Source: DAOTZU01 sp034433995
Lineage (GTDB): Bacteria; Chloroflexota; Anaerolineae; UBA1429
Assembly (NCBI GenBank): GCA_034433995.1
Contig: DAOTZU010000030.1
Location: forward strand, 1-11,035
Direction of reading: 5' to 3'
DNA: 11,035 nt
Made by a program: the position numbers and the translations under genes. The stretch's first letter is position 1. Every line of letters begins with the position of its first letter. The notes under the pieces are model-generated. The model was not told where the DNA came from. It was given only the letters and a program-made list of their open reading frames with translations, and made no database searches. Positions 1 through 6,429 of the stretch are shown here, one piece after another.

Positions 1-419
1 GTGAATAGGTAATCAAAAAAGGAATACTGGTGCGTTGCCGAATAGATCCCGATGGGGATGGCAACGATCCAGGTGAAAATCAAAGTGATCAACGAGACCG
101 CGATGGTCAAGGCCAGACGGTCGCCGATGACCTGGTTCACGGGGAGATTCCGTTCCATCGAATACCCCAAGTGGCCCTGGAGCACAATGCCTTTGATCCA
201 CAACAGAAATTGCATGTAGAGAGGCTTATCCAGGTTATAAAGGTTCATTAGGCGATCGATCTCCTGTTGGGAGACCGTGGTGCCCGATAGCTCGAGCTGA
301 CGTACTTGGATGGTGACGAAATCGCCCGGCGGAAGTTGGATAATGAAAAAAATGATCATACTCAAACCAACGAGCAAGGGGATGATCTGTAAAAGATGCC
401 TTCCGATATAGCCGAGCAT
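1..419 (-). CDS. ABC transporter permease, DppB/OppB type (partial, N-terminal 139 codons)
   Basis: Inner-membrane permease of an oligopeptide/dipeptide ABC importer; the gene runs off the left edge, so only about 40% of a usual 310-340 residue protein is present. The frame read from ATG at 419 begins MLGYIGRHLLQIIPLLVG, the standard N-terminus of this family. A first membrane helix spans roughly residues 8-27. A periplasmic stretch follows with the family pattern PPGDF near 30, then LYNLDKPLYMQF near 60-70 and a GHLGYS segment near 82-88. A second helix lies at about 105-127. Start choice: ATG 419 is preceded by GGAAGGAG about 11 nt upstream. It lies 91 bp after the binding-protein gene on the same strand, as in most Dpp/Opp operons. 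The partner permease and ATPases are presumably beyond the edge. The base composition looks less GC-rich than the glutamate synthase genes. The family call is strong; the substrate is not determinable. Confidence 0.93.
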   Translation of the reverse strand, partial: MLGYIGRHLLQIIPLLVGLSMIIFFIIQLPPGDFVTIQVRQLELSGTTVSQQEIDRLMNLYNLDKPLYMQFLLWIKGIVLQGHLGYSMERNLPVNQVIGDRLALTIAVSLITLIFTWIVAIPIGIYSATHQYSFFDYLF

Positions 420-455
420 GGTTTGTCGCTCTCCTTCCGCTGTGTCTTAGCAAAT

Positions 456-493
456 TCCCCCTCCTTCTTCTTAGTAGAGAAGAAGGAGGGGGA
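456..493 (-). terminator. Strong intercistronic hairpin between binding protein and permease genes
   Basis: A perfect 15-bp inverted repeat (arms 457-471 and 478-492, loop TAGTAG on the plus strand), extendable by one T-A pair to 456/493. Read on the minus strand it starts 18 nt after the binding-protein stop codon and is followed by AATTTGC. There is no proper T-run, so it is probably not a full intrinsic terminator. In binding-protein-dependent importers such hairpins commonly protect the upstream mRNA or cut downstream expression, giving excess binding protein over permease. That role is inferred here. Confidence 0.7.
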
Positions 494-510
494 GGCAACA
501 AAGCGTGACG

Positions 511-2538
511 CTACGTCTTGTAGAATACCTGCTCCATCGAAAGGGTCTGGGTGATGGAGAAGCAATCCTCCGTCGTCATGACGTTGCCCATCTTTTTGCT
601 CTCGATGCGCGGCTGCTTCTGCTCGACGTTGGGGACAAAGTAGAAAACGTTGTCATAGACGATTTTCATGCATTCTTCGTGGACCTTGCGACCTTCGGCC
701 GGCGAAACCTCCATGATTTGCTCTCTCTTGCGATAGAGCGTCTGGACCTCCGCCGGCGGCTCCTCGCCCTGTTTGCCCTTAGTGGTCCACCAAACCCACC
801 AGAGACGGTCCCACCAGCCTTGGCCGTAGGCTTGATAGTACCAGAGGGTTGAGACCTCGAAATAGGTCGTGGCTTTGAGCTCGTTGGCGCTCAGCCGCTG
901 GCCGCGCAAAGAAGCCTCAATGACTTTGAGAGTGGTATTAATGCCCACCGCTTTCCAGAATTGCACATACAGCTCCGTTGCCGGCACATGATCGTAGAAT
1001 TCGGACGAGGTCTCGAACTCGATGACGAAAGGTTTACCATCGGGGGCTAGGCGGAAACCATCGGGTCCCCTTTTGTCCATGCCCATCTCGTCGAGAAGTT
1101 TGTTGGCCTTTGCTGGATCGTATTCATGGGGATTCAGGGGAGTTTCAGGTTTGGCATAGCCATAGTAGATGGCATCAATAATCTCCTTCCGGTCAATAGC
1201 GATACTCAGCGCTCTCCGGAAGCGCACATCCCGTACCACCTTGCGCCAGCTCTCGTCGTTGTAGGTGAGGTTCAGGAAGGCCACGCCCGCGGTGCGATGG
1301 ATATTGCCGAACTTGAGATTGTAGCCGCCCTTAGCCTCGTTCTCTTTGTAGAGGGCCAGCTTGGGCATGGTCACCGTCTCGCAGCCATAGTCCACGCCGC
1401 CGGCGAACTGCTGCAAGGCCAGCACCTCCAGGTCTCGGATGGTCGTGCACTCAATGCGGTCAAAGTACGGCAATTGCTGGCCGGCCGCGTCCACTTTAAA
1501 GTAGTAGGGGTTGCGCTCCAGAACACAGCGCTGGTCCGAGGCCTCCACCAGGATCCAGGGGCTGAGCTTGGGCATCCCCAGGCCACGGGCGTTCATGTAG
1601 GCCCAGCTGTTGGCATCTTTAAAATTAAAGAGCTGCACCCACGTCTCGAACTTGTTCTCCTTGATCAAGGCATCCAGCTTGGCCGGGTCGGCGTACTTCT
1701 TATGGAATTGCTCCAGGTAATGACGGGGCTTGATCAGGTCCTGATACGAGCGCCAGCTTTGGATGGCCAGGGCCACCGGGAAGCCGCCGTAGGGGCCGTC
1801 GAAGGTGACCTTGAAGTTAAAATCGTCCAAGAACTCGAACTTGGCAGGATTGCCGTCCGCCTTGCTGCCGGTCCTCAGCCAGGAGGGAACGCCCGAGGGG
1901 TAGATCTCCTCGTTATTGTACACATTCTCCCAGGTGAAGCGGATGTCTTGGGTGGTGACGGGCTTGCCATCGGACCATTTGAGCCCCTCGCGCAGCTTGA
2001 AGGTGAACTCCTTCTGGTCGTCGCTGGCTTTATAGTTCTCGAACACGTTGGGGGTGATGTTATCGCCCAGGATACCCGGCGTGTTGAGGACCGGGGTGCA
2101 GTGCATCATGTAGCCGTCGTTGTCGTACTGCACGTTGGGGCTGATCAAGCGCAGCGTGCCGCCGTACTTGCCGGGCTCGGGTTTGAGCCACTCGGGCGGC
2201 AGGCAGTTGGCCACCTTGGGGTTGCGGGGCAACCGCTGGTCGACGGGGGGCAGCTTGCCCTGCTTGACCAACTCGGCCAACATGGGCGCCTCGCTGTACC
2301 TGGATGCGGGTGCGGCGGTGGCTGCCGGTTTGGCAGTGGGCACGGCAGTGGCCGGTGCGGTGGTGGCTGCCGGCTTGGCAGTGGGCGCAGCAGTGGCCGG
2401 CGCGGCCGTGGCTGCAGGCTTGGCCGTCGGCGGTGGCGGGGTCGGCGTAGGCGCGGGAGCGCAGGATGCGGCCACAAAGCCGACGGCAGCCATCACCGAG
2501 AGGCGTAGGAATTCACGGCGATTGATGCGAGCGTTCAT
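511..2538 (-). CDS. ABC transporter substrate-binding lipoprotein, family 5 (peptide/oligopeptide type)
   Basis: Extracytoplasmic binding protein of an oligopeptide/dipeptide-type ABC importer, 675 residues. The N-terminus has a twin-arginine-like motif (R7 R8 E F L R L), a hydrophobic stretch to about residue 24 and a lipobox ending at Cys26, so export as a lipid-anchored, probably Tat-dependent protein is expected. A low-complexity linker (27-79) contains three TAKPAAT-type 15-residue repeats. The family 5 binding domain starts near residue 125 (GKYGGTLRLISP) and includes FKLREGLKWSDGKPV (180-194) and DVRFRRALSIAIDR further on. Start choice: ATG 2538 has AAGGAG 7 nt upstream (2546-2551) and puts the RR motif at the true N-terminus; an ATG at 2595 in frame would add 19 residues, has no good ribosome-binding site and spoils the signal. 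It is the first gene of the operon, driven from the promoter near 2931-2959. The substrate is unknown; peptides are the family default. Confidence 0.95.
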   Translation of the reverse strand: MNARINRREFLRLSVMAAVGFVAASCAPAPTPTPPPPTAKPAATAAPATAAPTAKPAATTAPATAVPTAKPAATAAPASRYSEAPMLAELVKQGKLPPVDQRLPRNPKVANCLPPEWLKPEPGKYGGTLRLISPNVQYDNDGYMMHCTPVLNTPGILGDNITPNVFENYKASDDQKEFTFKLREGLKWSDGKPVTTQDIRFTWENVYNNEEIYPSGVPSWLRTGSKADGNPAKFEFLDDFNFKVTFDGPYGGFPVALAIQSWRSYQDLIKPRHYLEQFHKKYADPAKLDALIKENKFETWVQLFNFKDANSWAYMNARGLGMPKLSPWILVEASDQRCVLERNPYYFKVDAAGQQLPYFDRIECTTIRDLEVLALQQFAGGVDYGCETVTMPKLALYKENEAKGGYNLKFGNIHRTAGVAFLNLTYNDESWRKVVRDVRFRRALSIAIDRKEIIDAIYYGYAKPETPLNPHEYDPAKANKLLDEMGMDKRGPDGFRLAPDGKPFVIEFETSSEFYDHVPATELYVQFWKAVGINTTLKVIEASLRGQRLSANELKATTYFEVSTLWYYQAYGQGWWDRLWWVWWTTKGKQGEEPPAEVQTLYRKREQIMEVSPAEGRKVHEECMKIVYDNVFYFVPNVEQKQPRIESKKMGNVMTTEDCFSITQTLSMEQVFYKT
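2302..2427 (-). repeat. 45-bp tandem repeat coding for a 15-residue Thr/Ala/Pro linker unit
   Basis: Nearly three copies of a 45-bp unit inside the binding-protein gene, coding for TAKPAATAAPATAAP, TAKPAATTAPATAVP and a shorter TAKPAATAAPAS (residues 38-79). The copies differ at some positions yet keep the reading frame. This spacer should hold the binding domain off the membrane anchor. Such units can expand or contract by slippage or recombination. Confidence 0.9.
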
Positions 2539-2608
2539 GAGCGATCTCCTTTCGTTTGCACTGATAGCGAACCCAATGACCGAGGCACAAACCATGATCC
2601 GGACCTGC

Positions 2609-2627
2609 TTACATGGTTACCTCCTTT
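2609..2627 (-). promoter_or_regulatory. Strong Shine-Dalgarno site on a start-stop codon pair (ATG TAA) in the transporter leader
   Basis: On the minus strand AAAGGAGGTA (2618-2627) lies 5 nt from an ATG (2612-2614) that is followed directly by TAA (2609-2611). The site is as good as or better than the one serving the binding-protein gene, which starts 74 nt downstream with the similar CGAAAGGAGATCGCTC sequence. A ribosome would start and stop on the same spot. It may act as a standby, stalling or mRNA-protection element, or be the remains of a lost leader gene or a duplicated initiation region. Confidence 0.55.
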
Positions 2628-2666
2628 CGCTGCCGATCCATCCCTTGGACCGTCAACCGCCCATCC

Positions 2667-2690
2667 AGGGCCAGGGACGCTCCTGGCCCT
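2667..2690 (-). promoter_or_regulatory. Hairpin in the transporter 5' leader
   Basis: A perfect 9-bp inverted repeat, arms AGGGCCAGG (2667-2675) and CCTGGCCCT (2682-2690), with a 6-nt loop. It lies 40 nt upstream of the start-stop ribosome-binding site in the predicted leader transcript. There is no T-run on either side, so it is not a terminator. It could be a leader structure affecting RNA stability or translation; I do not recognise a known riboswitch. Confidence 0.5.
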
Positions 2691-2919
2691 AGGTTTAACC
2701 GGCAACACGCCATCCCTCTGCAATGGCGGGGCAGAAGGGTGCGACGCGCTGCCGGATGCAACCCGAGAACACACGGCTGCCCTCGTCTGGCTTGTTGGGG
2801 CATAGCGCGAAAAGCACGGAAGCGCCATCACCCCGCAGCTTTTTCAAACGCGCGCTCTATATCGTGGCCTCGCTGCGCAAGGGGAGAGTTGTTAAAGAAA
2901 GGGGCTGAAAGTTTATGTG

Positions 2920-2933
2920 CTTGTGCATACAAG
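2920..2933. promoter_or_regulatory. Palindrome overlapping -10 and transcription start, possible operator
   Basis: CTTGT-GCAT-ACAAG is a perfect 5-bp inverted repeat with a 4-bp spacer. It overlaps the -10 box of the transporter promoter and covers the predicted start site. A repressor bound here would block initiation. The form resembles operators of GntR-family regulators, but no regulator gene is present in the window and the assignment is inference. Confidence 0.45.
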
Positions 2934-2959
2934 ATAGCATAAAAGCGCGTTTTTGTCAA
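2931..2959 (-). promoter_or_regulatory. Sigma70-type promoter for the peptide transporter operon
   Basis: On the minus strand a perfect -35 box TTGACA (2954-2959), a 17-bp spacer and -10 box TATCTT (2931-2936, 4 of 6 consensus). The -10 is preceded by TGC, an extended -10 element. The predicted transcription start is near 2924. It reads toward the binding-protein gene. This is the best promoter match in the window. Confidence 0.72.
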
Positions 2960-3033
2960 GGGTTTTTTGAGGAAAAGGGTCCAGAAAAAGGGGACGTCCG
3001 GACTTGGGGGCCGTCGGTAGGTGGTGGGCCATG

Positions 3034-3062
3034 CTCCCCGTCGGATTCCATCCGACGGGGAG
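3034..3062. terminator. Perfect 13-bp inverted repeat downstream of the glutamate synthase operon
   Basis: Arms CTCCCCGTCGGAT (3034-3046) and ATCCGACGGGGAG (3050-3062) around a 3-nt centre. It lies 112 nt past the stop codon of the last glutamate synthase gene and upstream of the transporter promoter, a fitting place for a transcription end. No T-run follows on the minus strand; only GATTTTCCC follows on the plus strand. Alternatives are an mRNA 3' stabiliser or a dispersed palindromic repeat. Confidence 0.5.
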
Positions 3063-3173
3063 GATTTTCCCGATCCTCTTAGAGGGTTTTCAGGTGCATT
3101 GGGGCCGTAGCGCGTGGTCCCAACCGGGAGCGGTGTCAAGGGTTTTGGCGGATTGGCGTCACATCCTCAAAGC

Positions 3174-3974
3174 TCAGTAGGTGTACAACCTGCCGTAGGG
3201 CCGTTTGGTCAGCGGCACCAATTTGGTGAAGGGGGCCTCCAGGAGGGGCGCTACATCGAGTTGGAAGCATTTGCCGTAATCTAGGATGTGTTGTTGCAAG
3301 AGCCAGCGGTCGTCGGCGGTGAGGGGGGCAAGGCCCACTTCTTTGCCCAAGAAGGCGCCATCGGGCCGGCCGCGGAGGTAGATGACCCCGCCGTGCATTC
3401 CCGTGCCCACATAGTGGGAGGGGTGCGTGGCATCCGCCGGGAGCTGCCGTCCCAGGATGATGAGCACGCCGCCGCTCATGTATTCGCCCAGGAAATGCTG
3501 GGCCGTGCCGCCGATGACGATCACCGGGCGCACGGTGCCGTATTCCTTCATGTGGATCCCCACGCGGTAGCCCACGTTATCGCGCACCAAGATTTTGCCG
3601 CCGCGCATGGAGTGGCCCAAGATGTCGCCGGCCGAGCCGTGGATGATGATGCTGCCGCTGTTCATGGTGTTGCCGCAGCCATCCTGGGCGTCGTTCAATA
3701 CCTCGATGGTCGGTCCATCCATGAAGGCGCCCAGGTCGTTGCCGGGCACGCCGTGGATGATGATGCGCACCGGCTTTTGCAGGTTGGTGCCGATGTACCG
3801 CTGTCCATAGACGTTGGTCACCTCGATGGTTTCGGCGCCCTGCTCGGCCAACTCCTTGAGCCGCAGGTTGAGCTCGCGGTAGTGCAGCCCTTTGGCATCC
3901 ACCGCCACATGGCCGGGGATCGCCACGCCGGGAGATGTTTGGCGGGGCCAAGGGAGCGCGTCTTTAGCAGGCAT
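3174..3974 (-). CDS. Glutamate synthase GXGXG-domain subunit (GltB C-terminal domain / GlxC-like)
   Basis: Stand-alone version of the right-handed beta-helix domain that forms the C-terminus of the large subunit in ordinary bacterial glutamate synthase. The 266-residue protein has repeated glycine-rich turns: VPGNDLGAFMDG (76-87), SAGDILGHSMRGGKILVRDNVGYRVG (114-139), GGTAQHFLGEYMSGGVLIILG (155-175) and GMHGGVIYLRG (192-202). These match the GxGxG repeat pattern. It has no catalytic residues of its own and presumably holds the amidotransferase and FMN subunits together. Start ATG 3974 has AAGGAGG 6 nt upstream (3981-3987). The gene overlaps the end of the amidotransferase gene by 11 nt, so translation is probably coupled. 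It is the last gene of the operon. The same architecture occurs in N-methylglutamate synthase (MgsB), so the gene alone does not prove the product. Confidence 0.9.
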   Translation of the reverse strand: MPAKDALPWPRQTSPGVAIPGHVAVDAKGLHYRELNLRLKELAEQGAETIEVTNVYGQRYIGTNLQKPVRIIIHGVPGNDLGAFMDGPTIEVLNDAQDGCGNTMNSGSIIIHGSAGDILGHSMRGGKILVRDNVGYRVGIHMKEYGTVRPVIVIGGTAQHFLGEYMSGGVLIILGRQLPADATHPSHYVGTGMHGGVIYLRGRPDGAFLGKEVGLAPLTADDRWLLQQHILDYGKCFQLDVAPLLEAPFTKLVPLTKRPYGRLYTY

Positions 3975-5127
3975 ACGAGACCTCCTTGAGGGAAGCTGGC
4001 GCCCCTTGGGCCGCGGAGGCGCTCACCTGGGGTTTGCTGCCCAGGCGGCCGATGACCGGCTCGCCCCCTTCGGGGATCCACGTGTCCTCGATCTGTGGCT
4101 CCACCAGGTGGATGGCCGCCAATTCCGACGAGGCGTACAGGATATCCCCTTTGATGCCGGCCACCAGCGGCCGCAGCCGGATGCGGTCGCCCAGGGCCAT
4201 CATCTCGCCCGTGCGGGCCAGGATGATGGTGAAGGGGCCGTTCATTAAAAGTTGTCCGTAGGTCTGGCGGATGGCGCGATACAGGCGCTGGCGGCTCGGC
4301 GCCATCTGGGCGATCTCGTTCCACAGCGGGCTGGCAAAGACCGCCGCGGCCGCCTCCGTGGGCAGGGCGTGCCGGCGCATCAGGAGGTCGGCGGCATAGG
4401 CAAAGACCTCGGTATCGGTGCGCATGGTGCAAAGATACCCGTGCATCTCCATGTAGCGGCGGTTGATGCCATAGGACGAGATCTCACCGTTGTGTACCAC
4501 GGACCAATCCAACAGACCGAAAGGATGGGCGCCCCCCCACCAGCCGGGGGTGTTGGTGGGGAAGCGGTTGTGGGCCGTCCACAGATAGGCCTTGTAGGTC
4601 TGGATCTGATAGAACTCGGCGATCTGGTCCGGGTGTCCCACCCCTTTAAAGATGCCCATGTTCTTGCCGCTGGAGACGACAAAGGCGCCCTCCAAGCGGG
4701 TGTTGATGGTCATCACCTGGTGGACGATGTAATCCTCCTCCGAGCGGCCCACCATCTGGGCGCTGAGGGGCAGGAGGAAGTAACGCCACAGGATGGGCGG
4801 ATCCAGGATCCCCGCCACATTTTTGTGGGGGATGGGTTCGTCGTGCACCACGGCGAAATGTCGCCGCAGATAATCATCCAGAGCGGTGCGGGCGTGTTCA
4901 TCCTTGCACATCACATGGAAGGCATAGTGGTCTTGGAACTCGGGATAGATCCCATAGGCCGCGAACCCCGCCCCCAGGCCGTTGCCGCGCTCCTCCATGG
5001 TGGTGATGGCGCTGATGATGCGCTCGCCATCGTGGCGCCGGCCGCTGGTATCTATGAAGCCGAACAGCCCACAGGCATCGAAAACCTTGTCTTGTCCATA
5101 ACGGTTCTCTTGGCTGGCCCAACCCAT
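3964..5127 (-). CDS. Class II glutamine amidotransferase subunit of split glutamate synthase (GlxB-like)
   Basis: Ntn-hydrolase that releases ammonia from glutamine for the synthase subunit, cytoplasmic, 387 residues. The catalytic nucleophile is Cys19 in DACGLFGF. The 18 residues before it form a likely self-cleaved propeptide, since the Cys must become the N-terminus. Other class II landmarks are the TAHNRFPTNTP segment (184-194, with Arg188), the HNGEI motif (212-216) and RTDTE (236-240, Asp238). Start choice: ATG 5127 has AAGGAG at 5136-5141, 8 nt away, overlapping the previous gene's stop codon; there is no start nearer to the Cys. The gap to the oxidoreductase gene is 13 bp, and it overlaps the GXGXG gene by 11 nt. 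In canonical GltB this domain is fused at the N-terminus; here it is separate, as in archaeal and Thermotoga systems. MgsA of N-methylglutamate synthase is a related alternative. Confidence 0.92.
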   Translation of the reverse strand: MGWASQENRYGQDKVFDACGLFGFIDTSGRRHDGERIISAITTMEERGNGLGAGFAAYGIYPEFQDHYAFHVMCKDEHARTALDDYLRRHFAVVHDEPIPHKNVAGILDPPILWRYFLLPLSAQMVGRSEEDYIVHQVMTINTRLEGAFVVSSGKNMGIFKGVGHPDQIAEFYQIQTYKAYLWTAHNRFPTNTPGWWGGAHPFGLLDWSVVHNGEISSYGINRRYMEMHGYLCTMRTDTEVFAYAADLLMRRHALPTEAAAAVFASPLWNEIAQMAPSRQRLYRAIRQTYGQLLMNGPFTIILARTGEMMALGDRIRLRPLVAGIKGDILYASSELAAIHLVEPQIEDTWIPEGGEPVIGRLGSKPQVSASAAQGAPASLKEVSYAC

Positions 5128-5140
5128 CGTGCTTTCTCCT

Positions 5141-6418
5141 TCATACCTCGATGCCCGCGCCGGTGACGATGTGTTTGCGATACTGGTCGGGCAGCGAGAG
5201 CAAACTCAGGCGCTCGCTCAACAGGTTCTTGCGGCAGGCGCTCACATCGATCTTGTTGCGGATGAGGCCGGTATAGATGCCGGCGCGGTTAATGTTCCCC
5301 ACCAGGATCACCCCCACCAGGCGATCGCCCTTGAGCACCAAACGCTTGTAAAGGTTCCGGGGCGCGTCCAGCTCGGTGAGCACCTCGTACTCTGGGCCCT
5401 CGGCGTTGCCCTGGCCGATGGACATGGCCGGCACGCCGCAAACCTCCACGGTGTTCATGGCGATGCCGCCCTCATCGGCGCGGGGCACGCCCACCATGTG
5501 CGCCCCGGCGATGGCCCCTTGGCGATAAGCGTTGGGCCAGATGGCCACCGTGCGGTTCAGATCCACCACCAGGTCATAGGCCTCGGCCACATCGCCGGCG
5601 GCATAGATATCGGGGTCGGAGGTGCGCATGTGGCCATCCACCACCACGCCCCGGTTCACCTGCAGGCCGGCCGCCTGGGCCAGCCCGGCGTTGGGGCGCA
5701 CGCCGATGCCCAGCACCAAGAGTTGGCAGGGCAGGCTGCGACCGTCGCGCAACTCCACGGCGGCGATGTGCCCGTCTTGGCTATGGATGGCGGTGACGGT
5801 GTTTTCGGTGAGCACCTCCACACCATGATCCTGCAACAGGCGCGTCAGCAGGCGCGAGGCGGTATCGTCCAGCGCCGTGCTGAGGATCCGCGGCGCCAGC
5901 TCCACCATGCTCACGGGGAGGCCGCGTTTCAAGAGGGCGTCGGTGGCCTTGATGCCGATCATCCCGCCGCCCACCACCACGGCGCGCTGTACCGGGTGGC
6001 TCTCCAGGTGGTGCAAGATGCCCAACGCCTCATCCAAGCGGGTGAAGGTGAACACGCCCGCCGTCTCCAGCCCAGGGATGGGGGGCACGATGGGCACGCC
6101 ACCGGTGGCCAAAAGCAACTTGTCATAATGCAAGACCTGGCCGGAGGCGGTGCGCACGGTGTGGTCCGCCGGTGAGATGGCCACGATGCGGGTATTGAGC
6201 ATGGGCTTGGCATGGTGGCGGGCATAGAAATCGCTCCCGCGATAGGCCAGGCGCGCCTTGTCGATCTCGCCCCCCAAATAATGGGAAAGGAGAGGGCGGG
6301 AGTAGATGCAATGCGGCTCCTCCGAGATGACCAGGATCTCGGCGCTTTGGTCGTATTGGCGGATGGCCTCGATGGCCCCCACGGCGGCGGCGGAATTGCC
6401 GATGATCACGATTCTCAT
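5141..6418 (-). CDS. FAD-dependent NAD(P)H oxidoreductase, pyridine nucleotide-disulfide family
   Basis: Flavoprotein of the NADH oxidase/rubredoxin reductase/NirB-type family, 425 residues, likely moving electrons between NAD(P)H and the ferredoxin or synthase subunits in place of GltD. An N-terminal FAD Rossmann motif is VIIGNSAAAVGAIEA (4-18). It has the GNSAA form usual for this subfamily rather than GxGxxG. ATGG lies at 104-107, a second Rossmann fold for NAD(P) is VVVGGGMIGI (147-156), and the FAD-binding TSDPDIYAAGDVAE lies at 267-280. There is no CxxxxC redox disulfide, so it is not a disulfide reductase. A C-terminal extension (about 350-425) follows the FAD domains. Start choice: ATG 6418 has GAGGAG 7 nt upstream. 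A TTG at 6433 in frame would add 5 residues and overlap the ferredoxin gene by 4 nt, and is less likely. The gap to the ferredoxin gene is 11 bp. Confidence 0.88.
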   Translation of the reverse strand: MRIVIIGNSAAAVGAIEAIRQYDQSAEILVISEEPHCIYSRPLLSHYLGGEIDKARLAYRGSDFYARHHAKPMLNTRIVAISPADHTVRTASGQVLHYDKLLLATGGVPIVPPIPGLETAGVFTFTRLDEALGILHHLESHPVQRAVVVGGGMIGIKATDALLKRGLPVSMVELAPRILSTALDDTASRLLTRLLQDHGVEVLTENTVTAIHSQDGHIAAVELRDGRSLPCQLLVLGIGVRPNAGLAQAAGLQVNRGVVVDGHMRTSDPDIYAAGDVAEAYDLVVDLNRTVAIWPNAYRQGAIAGAHMVGVPRADEGGIAMNTVEVCGVPAMSIGQGNAEGPEYEVLTELDAPRNLYKRLVLKGDRLVGVILVGNINRAGIYTGLIRNKIDVSACRKNLLSERLSLLSLPDQYRKHIVTGAGIEV

Positions 6419-6429
6419 GCTGGCGCTCC

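Larger units (their letters stand above)
2539..3173. other. Non-coding region between the transporter operon and the glutamate synthase operon
   Basis: About 635 bp with no convincing protein gene. Short open frames here lack ribosome-binding sites or are rich in Arg/Ser/Pro without family motifs. From left to right it holds the start-stop element (2609-2627), a 9-bp hairpin (2667-2690), the transporter promoter (2931-2959) with a palindrome over its start region, and a perfect 13-bp inverted repeat (3034-3062). It also holds two copies of TGTCAAGGGTTTT (2954-2966 and 3134-3146). The transporter leader from the predicted start near 2924 to the ATG at 2538 is about 385 nt, long for a bacterial gene. 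Confidence 0.7.

Noticed and set aside
1126..2508. 460-codon open frame on the plus strand
   Set aside because: Antisense shadow of the binding-protein gene; no ribosome-binding site and no recognisable domain, and the Gly-rich end is simply the complement of the Thr/Ala/Pro linker repeat.
2539..2595. N-terminal extension of the binding protein to an ATG at 2595
   Set aside because: It would place 19 residues before the twin-arginine lipoprotein signal, and the ATG at 2595 lacks a proper ribosome-binding site, while ATG 2538 has AAGGAG at 7 nt.
2535..2831. 98-residue open frame whose stop codon overlaps the binding-protein ATG (ATGA)
   Set aside because: The arrangement looks like translational coupling, but there is no good ribosome-binding site at its start, the composition is Ser/Arg/Pro-rich, and no motif is seen. 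The binding-protein gene has its own strong site. Conservation in relatives would be needed to revive it.
2992..3003. Overlapping palindromes GGACGTCC and GTCCGGAC followed by T-runs on the minus strand, considered as a terminator
   Set aside because: The stems would be only about 4 bp with almost no loop, too weak for an intrinsic terminator; probably chance in GC-rich DNA.
3134..3139. Second TTGACA on the minus strand considered as a promoter
   Set aside because: There is no -10-like sequence 16-18 bp downstream; only GC-rich bases (CACGCG) are found there.
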